From positions 2,356,001-2,420,000 of the forward strand of contig CATNEN010000031.1 of assembly GCA_950097015.1 (NCBI GenBank): 64,000 nt of DNA. Direction: 5' to 3'. Below the pieces are notes generated by a model. It had not been told where the DNA came from. It made no database searches and worked only from the letters and a program-made list of their open reading frames with translations. Of the stretch, positions 24,215-34,245 are shown one piece after another. The number at the start of each line of letters is the position of its first letter. Position 1 is the first letter of the stretch. The DNA comes from Macrostomum hystrix. Lineage: Eukaryota > Platyhelminthes > Macrostomidae. Made by a program: the position numbers and the translations under genes.

Positions 24215-24481
24215 TTGCAAATGGCTGGACAGCCCTCAAGACCATTGTGGATTGTGCCACTGAATGAAGTTCTGAAGGCACAGGCACTGACGGAACTAAA
24301 TATGAATTCAAGGGATCTGATGGAAGTGACGGCAAGTACTGACGAGACTATGTGGCATGGCACTAGTGATGCCCTCTTTGAATCACACATCCAAGAGTAT
24401 CTATGGCAACGCCTTCACCCGGGGCCTGCCAAGGCTTTTGGCAGCATTCTGTACTGGATTCGTCATTATTACCCAGTTTAG
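24215..24481 (+). other. Unassigned 88-codon open frame
   Basis: An ATG-initiated frame with mixed composition (…LMEVTASTDETMWHGTSDAL…) in the presumed first intron of the YEATS gene. It is not low complexity, unlike most open frames here, but I recognise no family and see no splice or promoter support. It could be a transposon fragment next to the LINE remnant or a chance frame. Confidence 0.2.
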
Positions 24482-24876
24482 GAATCTGAGACAGTCAGGG
24501 CTGCATTGAACTAAACTGAGCAATGCTCAGTGCCGTTTAAAAATGTTTCCCACCAGTTGTGTTACCAGTTGACGTTATCTACTTCATCGTTCAACATTAT
24601 AAAAAAAGAAAATAATTTCACAAACAAAAGTAAATTTACGCCATAATAAGTACCATTGAGGGTATGTACTCAAGCGTGAAATTTCACCTTAAGGTGTTAG
24701 AAAGCCCTGTTAACTGAGGCGTGTCGAATCAGGCAAATTAGAACCAGATTCCATCATCGCGAAATTGGTGGCAGACACAGAATATAGCAATGTTGGCATT
24801 GGGGAAAAATGAATAGTGAAGTAATGCAGAATTGTCAACAGACTAGAAAAACAAAGTCCATCAAAATGCACAGGGA

Positions 24877-25642
24877 GAACTTGAGTCAGAGTTCCGAAGG
24901 CACTGGACTCAGAGGATGGGAAAATCAGCCAAGCTCAGCCACTTCTATTACACATTTAAGAAAGATTTCTCCCGAGAAAAGTACCTAACAATAATCTCTA
25001 ACCCAGTACAAAGGTGCACAATGTCCTGATTTCGTCTAGGAAACCACAAACTGGCCTGTGAGACATTGCGCACTGTAAGACCAAAAATCGCCTATGAAAA
25101 CAGAACATGTCCAAAATGTCGAGTCGAGGTAGAGAACAAAGTTCATATTCTCTTTAGATGTGATTAGTCCGTTTATGTTCCAATTAGAAATAAATTCATA
25201 GGGAAAGTGGCAGGTACTTTTCGAAATTTCAAAAGCCTAACAGCTGATGACAAATTTGTGTATTTAATGACACAGGAAAGCACAGAATTAACAGAAAGTT
25301 TTGTGTACTTCATAGGAAGCATACTTAAAGCAAGATAAAAAGGCCACTGCCCTGAGGCCCATAGTTTGAATGCAAAAACACAATAGCTATTTTTCTTTTG
25401 GTCAGTCTTAATTTTCTCTTTAAATTTAAATATTTCATTATTGTTTTAATGCCTTTGTTTATTTAAAAAAATGTTTATTTTCAAATATTTTTTCACTTAA
25501 AATTAATCTTATGCATGCTACTGTTTTCCTATCGCCTTCTTTTTAAAAAATCAAAATGTTCAGCCTGAAACATAAAATAAACAAAAAAAATCAGCACCCA
25601 ATCAACGTGTGCACCTCAATAATAATAATAACAATAATACTG
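24877..25642 (+). mobile_element. Degenerate LINE (non-LTR retrotransposon) 3' fragment
   Basis: One frame from 24877 to the TAA at 25336-25338 reads the C-terminal part of a LINE polyprotein, interrupted by in-frame stops at about 25039 and 25168. The pattern is FRLGNHKLACETLR, then RPKIAYENRTCPKCRVEVEN, KVHILFRCD and SILKAR. This is the family's 'H-x-L-x-x-E ... R-x-C-x-x-C ... E-x-E-x-x-H-x-L-x-x-C' zinc-binding tail that follows the reverse transcriptase. The 3' untranslated stretch ends in a (AAT)n run at about 25618-25642, as for LINEs with short tandem tails. It is dead, 5'-truncated and lies in the presumed first intron of the YEATS gene. The clade cannot be named. Confidence 0.7.
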
Positions 25643-26369
25643 TTAAAATGAAGATTTAGATTAAGAATGTAAACATGTACTGAACTTCTAATTAGCCACC
25701 ATAATTGTTGCTATTTCTTCTAGAAAAGACTAGTTATTCTATCCGATCAAGATAGCTAAATATGTAAATATTAATGATAAACAACTAAGTGTATAGTTTC
25801 TTCATGCACAGATCATATTGCCTATTGGAATCACTTGGTCCTTGAATTGTGAATGTTTTTATAAATGTGCAACTTAAACTTGCTCATTGTTGTTGTCTGT
25901 AGGGCAGTATGGCCAAAATTAACTGAGATAGTCAGCAAGCAGTTGAAGCTTTGAAAAACTTTGATGAGGGGTTGTAGAGCCCAAACAAAGCTATCCCCCT
26001 AGAAAATGACTGACAGGTATTGAGTCAGAATAGACTGCGAGACTGTTGGAATCAGATGAAAACCTAGTAAGGACTGACCATAAACTGCCAGACTTGGATG
26101 CAAGTTGAACAAAATAGACAGCTAAGCATATAGTTTGCAGCTATATTAAAACTGAGCAAGAAAATGTGTGTTTTGGGTGAGGCAGAAAAACACCCCAAAA
26201 GCCAATCAGGTTTAGACATGTACTAATAGGTAGTATATTGACAAGATATACACAACACTCATATTGTTAACTAAATTTGTTTATTTGTTTATAAATTTAT
26301 AATATTACTAGTCTAGAAAAGCTAGGCCTAGCTATAAATTAGTATATATGATTAATAAATAAATTGTAA
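25643..26369. other. Unassigned AT-rich sequence in presumed intron 1 of YEATS gene
   Basis: AT-rich, with no open frame of substance and no tandem repeat seen. Confidence 0.45.
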
Positions 26370-26545
26370 GAACCCTGTTGGCATTGGCATATCATTTGGT
26401 GACAATTGACCCACAAATAACAACTGAGGCAGTTCTACTCCAACGAATGATTGACTCCTGAACACACCCACATAGATATGATATGCAGACATAGGTACTT
26501 GTGAACAAAGTGTTTATCTGCCCTGACTTATCATTGCTCATCATT
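26370..26545 (-). mobile_element. Old, head-less SINE copy
   Basis: Aligns along its length with the tail part of the SINE at 27247-27614. Shared blocks, with many substitutions, include gactcctgarcacac, atctgccctgact and gcawtggc followed by catttrgtga. It lacks the tRNA-like head, as expected for a 5'-truncated copy, and is clearly older than the other two. Confidence 0.6.
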
Positions 26546-26788
26546 TTTATTTCATTTTTATTTTATGCTATCAATCATGCAAAAAGCTTTTCTATTGCCT
26601 GAAACAGCTATTTAGATTTCTAGGCCCATATTAAATATTTTTATTAATCCTCATTATTGTTACTTTTGATAAATGTTTACTAGAAAAATAGAAGCAAAGC
26701 AAAGCAAAGCCTGCTAAAGAAGCAAAAATTAGTCACAATATGTAGTATTAATTATTTACTCACAGCAAATATTTTGCTACTTGCGCAG

Positions 26789-29700
26789 ATCAAAATCGAG
26801 ATCGAAATCGGTCACTGGGCAAAGCGAATTTCTGCGGTGCCAACCCAACCAGTGCTGCCAACCTCTGCAGTACAGAATGCCACCCACATCTGGAAGGTGT
26901 GGGTGTGCGGCCGCCGAGGCCAACTGGAGTCCTTTGTCGAACGGGTGGTGTTCCAGCTGCACCCGACATTTCCAAATCCGATTCGAGTTGTCAGCAGGCC
27001 GCCATTCGAAATCGAAGAGAAAGCGTTCGGCACTTTTCCAATGAAGATTGAGCTGCATTTCAACGACTCAATGGCCGGATTTGAGTACGAAGTATTCCTA
27101 ATGCTGGATAAGGACATCAACTGCAAGTCCATCAAATCGTTCGCCATCGCTAACCCGAGGCCGCCAGAGTTCAGAGAGAAACTCATTCAGGCTGGCGGGG
27201 TGAGTGTCCCGTAGCTTCTTCTTCAGTTCGCATTAGCCCATCGGTTAATAATAATAATAATAATAATTGCATGAGGGCTGCGGGCAATGGCTCCTCATTT
27301 AGTGATACTAGACCCGCAGCCAGCGAGGAGGCAATTCTGCCCATTTCGCTGACTCCTGAGCACACACGCACACAGATACTGTACGCAGGCATACGCTCAC
27401 ACAGGTGTGTACATCTGCCCTGACTTTCTCATCGTCAGGCAGTGTACACTCTCACTGTGCCTTGGAGATTGGCCCTCAAAAGCGTAAATTGCACGACAAG
27501 CCCCCAAGCCTTCTCTCCGCGGCTGCGCCCCAAAAAATTTGGCCTCGACGTGGAATCGAACTCAGGGACCTTGGAGCGAGAGGCAAACGCGTCGACCGCT
27601 CTGCCACTCACCCCAATGACAGTAGTTTAATATGTCTTTAATTAACTGAGCGGTAGATTCTGTGACTGTAGATTCTGCCTTGGAGATTGGCCCTCAAAAG
27701 CGTAAATTGCACGACAAGCCCCCAAGCCTTCTCTCCGCGGCTGCGCCCCAAATAAATGTGGCCTCGCCGTGGAATCGAACTTAGGGACCGTGGTGCGAGA
27801 GGCAAACGCGATAACCGCTCTGCCACCGACCCCCCAAGCCCATAGATTACAGTTTCTGACAACTGTCTGTGAGGTCTGAAGTTCGAATCTCAAACCAGGG
27901 GAAATGACTTTTAGAGATATCCAACACGGTTAGTCCCCATAATCCGTTCCCTTTATTAACAGTAGAACTACCAAGGGGGGAGTCCCTCTGGCAATTTTTG
28001 CTGCACCCAAACGTAGCAACACAAGCACACGGAACTCAAGAACAAGGGCCAACTTTTTGTTGCGCATCTTCTGAAACAAGAATCAAGTCACCAGCTCTTC
28101 AGACCGTCGAGATATTCAAGAGTTCTAGCCGAAGGTCAGATTTTTCCCATAAGCGCTAGTGTATTTCATACACCCCTATGCATGAATTTGCGCCTCAATG
28201 CGGCCTTCCTAGGCCTTCAAAATTTATCAGCATGTCACCCGAATGTGCCTGCATTATCTCCGTCTTCGGTGGTCACCTACCTTTATGTAGGGACTGCAGG
28301 ACCTTCAAGGGCAGCAAAAAGTGGAAATAGGTTGCTATGGAAACCCTCTAGTCCGTCACAACTCAAAGCTGTTAGCATTCGGGCGCTGCCAAAAAATTTC
28401 AGGGGGGGCGGAAATTCTCCCTCCTTGGTATAAAACGGGCGGCAAAATGGCTTTGTAGTTCTTCTGTTAATAAACAGCTGTGCCTTTCGATGCACCGTGC
28501 AATAGCAATGACTGTGCGACTGGCCCAATCGAATTAGGTGTTATTAGTATACATATGTAGGTAAGTAATAAGCTACCCGACGAACTCGAATCCGAATCGG
28601 GAATTAACTCCCCAGCGCCCTCATGAGGTCCAACATCTCAAGGCACAGATGAGAAATTCATGGTTAATGTACGCATCTGCGGCTGTGTGTACCTGGGTTC
28701 AGCAAATCAGGGCCCACCCACCCACCCCACCGCCCATCCGCAGGTGGTGGTGGATCCCTCAGAAGAGGCGCTGGCCGGCCCAGCCGAGGTGAAGCTGACC
28801 AAGTCTGGCAAACAGTCATCCGGCACCAGCAGTTTGTCTCGGCACAAGAGCAAGTCAAAGTCTGCGGCCGCCCACCTGACGGCGACCATGTCAGACGATC
28901 AGGCGTTCCCCTCGCCGGCTTCCTCCTCCGCAGACGAGCTGCTGCTGACTGGGCAGGCGCCATCAACAGGCTCTTTAGTCTCTTCCCTGCCGCAGTCACC
29001 GTTATCAACAATGTCCGGCTCCGACTTGACCGGCGCTCGAAGCATCGTCGGCAGCCGACTGGCCTCGCCTAGCAAGGCCAAACTGAGAGAGTCCGGCGTC
29101 GGCTTCGGGCAGCAGCAGGCCAGGCCCAAGGCTCAGTCCTCCGCTCTGGTTGTCAAATCTGAGCCATTCCTCGATGCTGGCGGCCTGCCGCCTCCGCTGC
29201 CGCCGCCACCGCCACCGCCTGCGGTGCCACGGGTTGCTGAACTGCGTGCTGACGATTCTAAGAGTGAAAAGCTGGTGCTGAAGATCTCCAAGAGTCCTGT
29301 TAAATCCTCGCCAGCTACTGTTGCACCGGCTGCTCCGCCAGCGCAGACGGTGAAGAGTGAGGCGATGTTTGTTGAAACCTACAGCAATTCTCAGTCGTTT
29401 AGCTATTCGGAGCAGCAACAGCAGCAGCAGCACCAGATGCACAGCTGGTCAGCGCCGCCGCAGCCGCAGCCCTCGCCAGCCGTAGCTGTAGTTGCCCCGC
29501 ACGTCACAGTCGACGCCTACAATATGCTGCCGGCTTTTCATCCGCAGCCGCAGCCTCAGGCGCAAATGCAGACAGTGCCGTCCACGGAGTCGCCCTCATC
29601 GTCCGCTCTACCCGCTCCCTGGCAGGCCAGTGTCGTCAGCGGCGCGGCCACCGAGAGCGAGGACGATCGCCGTAGGCGCAAAAAAGAGAAGCGCAAGAAG

Positions 29701-30588
29701 GACAAAGACCGGCACCATCGGCATCATCGGAGGCGGCACCGGAGTCGCCTAACCGACGACGTCGCCAGTGCTGGCGGCGCCTCGGACAGCGACGAACAGC
29801 GGCGTCACGAGCGCCGGCATCGGATTCGGCATCACCATCAGCAAAGCGAGCACCAGAGCCAGGACGATACCGAGGACAGCGTCGGCAGTAAGAGAAGGCG
29901 GCGTGACGAGGAACGCGACTTCGACATTCAGCATGATGCCGTGCTGAACCCTGGAGGTCGACCATCGACTGGCGACATCGGGAACAATGTCGGACTGGTG
30001 ACAGTTGCACCTCCGCCTACAGCCGCTGCTCCGCCTCCTGTACCGCTACCGCCGCCGCCGCCAATGCTGGAAGCGGAGCCGCCTATGCTGAGTCCCTATC
30101 TGCAGTCGGCTGTGGTGGCACACAAAAGAGACCCGGAGCTAATGTCCCAGACTAGCGTTGAAAGCACCGGTTTTCGGCCGCCAACTGCCGATCGGGTCAG
30201 CGGCGCATCGTCCACGGATTCTTCCCCACTGGCTGCCGCTTCTATCCCGATCTCGGCCGCTGCGATGGCCGCCGAGGCGGCAGCGGCAGCGGCGGCTGCG
30301 TCTGCATCTACAAGCAGTACGACGTCTGTTTACGCCCGACATCCCAAGTACCAGTGGTCGGCTCAGACAGGTCTCAGCAGGGAGGAGTATGACAAGAGAT
30401 TTCAGCTGTGCCTGCTCGCCGCCTCGCTGGAAGATCCAGCTAGGCTAGAACGGCTGGCGGCTGTCCTGGCCGACTCCGAGGCCCTGACTGAGCGGGATGG
30501 CGAGTACGCGCACTTCGACTTGGCTAGACTGAACCCAGACTGTGTGCGACGGCTGGCTTCGCTACTGATGCCCGACACCGCTTCCTGA
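26789..30588 (+). CDS. MLLT3: AF9/ENL-type YEATS-domain protein (super elongation complex / DOT1L partner)
   Basis: Recognised exons: 26789-27199 and 28744-30588, both phase 0; 751 residues plus a short first exon not located with certainty. AF9/ENL proteins read acylated histone lysines and bind AFF4 and DOT1L to control elongation. Exon 1 carries the YEATS domain: IKIEIEIGHW, THIWKVWVCG, FVERVVFQLHPTFPNP, RPPFEIEEKAFGTF and FRE-KLIQAGG at the end. Exon 2 is a long disordered region with Pro-rich runs, a basic stretch (KKEKRKKDKDRHHRHH) and Glu/Gln segments. It ends in a C-terminal helical domain (about the last 75 residues; LERLAAVL ... HFDLARLNPDCVRRLASLL) matching the AF9 AHD, the partner-binding domain. 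The symbol is for the AF9/ENL (MLLT3/MLLT1) pair; I cannot separate the two. Acceptor at 26787-26788 follows a weak pyrimidine tract; donor GGG|GTGAGT is strong. Confidence 0.85.
27247..27614 (-). mobile_element. SINE with tRNA-like head, near full length
   Basis: On the minus strand it begins near 27614 with a tRNA-like head: GTGGCAGAGCGGTCGACGC resembles an A box, and GAGTTCGATTCCAC a B box. A body follows (to about 27458), then a tail region that ends in seven ATT units at 27248-27268. Length is about 365 bp. It lies in the intron between the two YEATS-gene exons. The head keeps the internal RNA polymerase III promoter layout but does not fold into a complete tRNA that I can assign to an amino acid. 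Confidence 0.75.
27676..27836 (-). mobile_element. SINE copy 2, head and body only
   Basis: The same orientation and nearly the same sequence as the first 160 bp of the SINE at 27247-27614 (head GGTGGCAGAGCGGTTATCGC, then AAGTTCGATTCCACGG), differing at scattered positions. It lacks the tail, so it is 3'-truncated or was interrupted by the first copy. The two are separated by about 60 bp. Confidence 0.75.
27837..28743. other. Remainder of the YEATS-gene intron
   Basis: Unique sequence up to the acceptor ccgcag at 28738-28743. Short open frames here have no recognisable domain. Confidence 0.5.
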
Positions 30589-30626
30589 CTAGGCTGCTTG
30601 GCTTGACTGAACTGGACTTGGTTGTG

Positions 30627-30742
30627 TGCTGAGTAGGTGTGCTCACTTGCCAGGTGTGAGGCAGTGCTTCATGCTGAGTAGGTGTGCTCACTTGCCAGGT
30701 GTGAGGCAGTGCTTCATGCTGAGTAGGTGTGCTCAATTGCTG
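30627..30742. repeat. 45-bp tandem repeat, 2.5 copies, in 3' flank of YEATS gene
   Basis: Two perfect copies and one partial copy of a 45-bp unit (tgctgagtaggtgtgctcac onward), starting 38 bp after the stop codon. It may be an early stage of a minisatellite. Confidence 0.9.
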
Positions 30743-31439
30743 TTAGAAGTCTCGCATGAATCTAAGCGCTGCCTAGAAATTTTTGCAAAGAAATAGAATA
30801 AGTCTTGCATTGTTCTTGCAGTTTGGCCAGCATTTGCAGCCGGATATCTAATATATTCGCCATTCATTATTCAGGCTTTTGTGATGTACTGGTATCTCAT
30901 TTCTAATATTTCATTCCACCGTGAGTTTGTTTGTTGTGCCTGCTAATACTGCTGATTTGGCTAAAGCTTATTCACGAATAATATATGTGTTTTAGCTCCT
31001 GCCACATTAATTCTGACAGCTACGGGAGTAGAATGTGCTAAAAAATGCGAGACACAACTTTTACAAAGATGGATCTGATGACTTATTTGAGTTTTTACTC
31101 GATTTAAAGTGTGCTTATTGCGCAATTTATTGTCTCTGTGTTTATTGTCCAGCTCAACTAAGCTTGTATTAATCAACGTTTCTCATCATTGGTGTCCTGC
31201 TTGACTGGCAGTAGCCGTTTAATTCTATAGCTAATACAAGATGACATTTAGTATCTGTGTGTTGTCATTATGGATTAAATATATGCTAGAAAAACAAATG
31301 CTTTGCAACCCATTCACCGATAAACGTTTTGTGAATTTCTTGGAACTTTTTACAACATCTTTTGACTTTGAGTAACTAAGCTAATGATCTGTGACAGATC
31401 TTGAGTATATCTTAAGTTCTCATGATTTGATCAGGGTTT
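30743..31439. other. Probable 3' untranslated and intergenic sequence
   Basis: AT-rich with no gene. I see no canonical AATAAA near the YEATS stop codon. Confidence 0.4.
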
Positions 31440-32105
31440 AACATATATTCAATCAGGATTCCACTGACATTTGAATAGGATTCCACTGAGATTCAATCAG
31501 GATTCCACTGAGATTTGATAAGGATTCCACTGAGATTTGAATAGGATTCCACTGAGATTTGAATAGGATTCCACTGAGATTTGAATATGATTCCACAGAG
31601 ATCTAAATAGGATTCCACTGAGATTTGAATATGATTCCACTGAGATTTAAATATGATTCCACTGAGATTTGAATAGGATTCCACTGAGATTTGAATAGGA
31701 TTCCACTGAGATTTAAATATGATTCCACTGAGATTTGAATAGGATTCCACTGAGATTTGAATAGGATTCCACTGAGATTCAATCAGGATTCCACAGAGAT
31801 TTGATAAGGATTCCACTAAGATTTGAATAGGATTCCACTGAGATTTTAATATGATTCCACTAAGATTTTAATAGGATTCCACTAAGATTTAAATAGGATT
31901 CCACTGAGATTTGAATATGATTCCACTGAGATTTGAATATGATTCCACTGAGATTTGAATATGATTTCACTGAGATTTGAATATGATTCCACTGAGATTT
32001 GAATAGGATTTCACTGAGATTTGAATAGGATTCCACTGAGATTTGAATAGGATTCCATTGAGATTTGAATAGGATTCCACTGAGATTTGAATAGGATTCG
32101 GGTGA
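31440..32105. repeat. 22-bp minisatellite, intergenic
   Basis: About 30 copies of a 22-bp unit, core aggattccactgagattt followed by gaat. It lies between the convergent YEATS (+) and CPEB (-) genes. Confidence 0.93.
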
Positions 32106-33427
32106 TTATCAGTCAAGCTAAAAGAAGGAATTTCTCGATAGGAATTTCTCGTTAAGCAGCTTTAAGTGCAACCACAGGTGAAACACACTGCTAAAATTGT
32201 TTTTAATCGCATTTGATATATTTTTTAGAAATCTCAAAAGGAAAGAAAATGTCAAATAGAAAAAGCAAAGTTAAAAAATGGTGTGCGCTGGTCCAATTAC
32301 CAAAATAAGTTAAACAAGGATCGGCAGCTGTTATCAATGTAACATCAGCAAAAGACAGAGTCAATCTTTCTTTTGTCTGTCTAAACCTACTGATTGTGTC
32401 TCTCTGTGAAAAGAAGTATGTCCGCAGACCAGTCGATGTCTCCTGTACTATTCAAGCCATCTCACAGTGCACAAAGTGGGTGCATTTCTTGGATCTGACA
32501 CGCGAGTACAACAAAAAATGAATTACATCAATTATAGCAATAAAAGTTATCGGGGTGCATGCGTGTTCATGAACACAAGACAAATACAGAAGTGGACACT
32601 TGGGCGCAATACCAGATTGAAAGAGAGGTTATGGAACAAAGACCAAAAAGATGTTGTTAAAATGGCATTGCTTCATTCCACGGGGCATCTCTGTGAACTC
32701 TGCTAGCCAAAATGCCATCCCCAGCAATACAAAAAGAAGCAAAAGTAATTAAGCTTCCCGCCGTTAAGCAGCCCTGCTTTCTAAGAAAGATTTTCTGGGT
32801 TCGTCGAACATTTTTTTAGTCGAACAGGTATTTTCCGTATTTTTTGAAAAAGAGCTACAGACTTGCTGCGCAACAAAATAGATCCAGACGTCACAATAGA
32901 AAAAGCATTACAAAATATTTGCTTGCGCACTTGGTCTAACGCTAGTCTAGACCGTGACACTTTTAATCATAAAAACCTCTTTGATAAAAATTGGAATCTG
33001 TATGGATTTAGCATTAGAAAAAGTGGACCTACTATATAATAAAAATATGCATAACAATTTGCATAACAATAAACAGCTATTGCAGGAAAACAAATAGTCG
33101 GGTAAGGAAGGACTAATGAATCATAGATAAAACACGATAGATAGCAACAATTATTAAGGACAGTGCTGAAACAATACAAAAAGGACAAGTGATAATAAGG
33201 GGGGGGTTAAATTGCACGAATAAATAATGACAGCTGAGCACGAAAAACGCAAATACCCCACTTATTTAGTAATGTACACACAGATATTTTTTCAGTTTTT
33301 AATAGAAAAAGTCTTGAAAAATGTACCGTAATTGCAACTTGGAGTACGAACGAAACCAGCCAGTCGTTATTGTTTCGCTATAAGCTTTCGAAAATTCACG
33401 GTGTGTTCATTTTTCTCTCCGTTTAGT
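32106..33427. other. Degenerate unique sequence, possible PHD-like transposon remnant
   Basis: Between about 32395 and 32520 a plus frame reads a Cys-rich segment ending QCTKWVHFLDLTREYNK before a stop. It resembles the PHD-type finger found in many LINE polyproteins (C-x-KW-x-H ... L-T-x-x-E-Y), but several zinc ligands are missing. The rest of the interval shows no gene. Confidence 0.25.
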
Positions 33428-33795
33428 GCAGCACCCGCCACCCCAATTCCCATCTCTCCATTGGCTGGTGCAGCCACCTCCCCATCTTCCATCTCTCCAT
33501 TGGCTGCAGCACCCACCTCCCCTCTTCTATCTCTCCATAGGCTGCAGCACCCACCTCCCCATTTTCTATCTCTCCATAGGCTGCAGCACCCACCTCCCCA
33601 TCTTCTATCTCTTCATAGGCTGCTGCACCCCCCTCACCATCTTCTATCTCTCCATTGGCTGCTGCACCCACCTCACCATCTTCTATCTCTCCATTGGCTG
33701 CAGCACCCACCTCCCCATCTTCTATCTCTCCATAGGCTGCAGCACCCCCTCACCTTCTTCTATCTCTCCATTGGCTGCTGCACGCACCACCCCAT
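33428..33795. repeat. 39-bp minisatellite, intergenic
   Basis: About nine copies of a unit of about 39 bp, core tctatctctccattggctgc plus agcacccacctcccc. The period is near a multiple of 3, so open frames exist on both strands. Confidence 0.9.
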
Positions 33796-34245
33796 TTAAA
33801 AAACTCGGTCGGCCAATTCAGTGCTTTGCTGGCGTTGCTGGTTAAACTTGTAGGTAGATAAGGGAGAATCACTTTTCTGGCACAAAAAAAAGATTTCAGA
33901 TTTCAGAATGATGTTGCTATTAAAGAGATTGGCTGGTAATTGCCAGATAAATTAATCAGAACCGCTCTAATGCAAAAAATTATTACGCATCATAAAGTTC
34001 TTAGTGTTGAAGAGAATTACAGAATAATAAAGCTTACTTAGAAAAATCAAGCTTATTTAGTACATTGGTAAAAATTTTTTTATGAATTTAAATATTCCAA
34101 TTGATATTTAACGGAATCTCAGTTAATACTTCATAGAATCTTGATGAGATAATTCAATAAAATCTGCATTGCTGACCAACTTAATGTCGATTGGTCGAAA
34201 AATTCTCAAAATTATCCATGTGAACCAAAGCAGCTGTCAATCATG
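33796..34245. other. 3' flank of CPEB gene
   Basis: AT-rich sequence directly downstream (on minus) of the CPEB stop codon at 34246-34248, probably containing its 3' untranslated region. No gene or array seen. Confidence 0.4.

Noticed and set aside
27676-27836. Functional tRNA gene
   Set aside because: A- and B-box-like segments are present, but acceptor arm pairing and a clear seven-base anticodon loop are not, and the body continues into a SINE shared with a second copy.
32467-32706. 79-codon plus frame
   Set aside because: Starts inside a degenerate region; only a weak likeness to a LINE PHD finger in another frame upstream, so not called as a gene.
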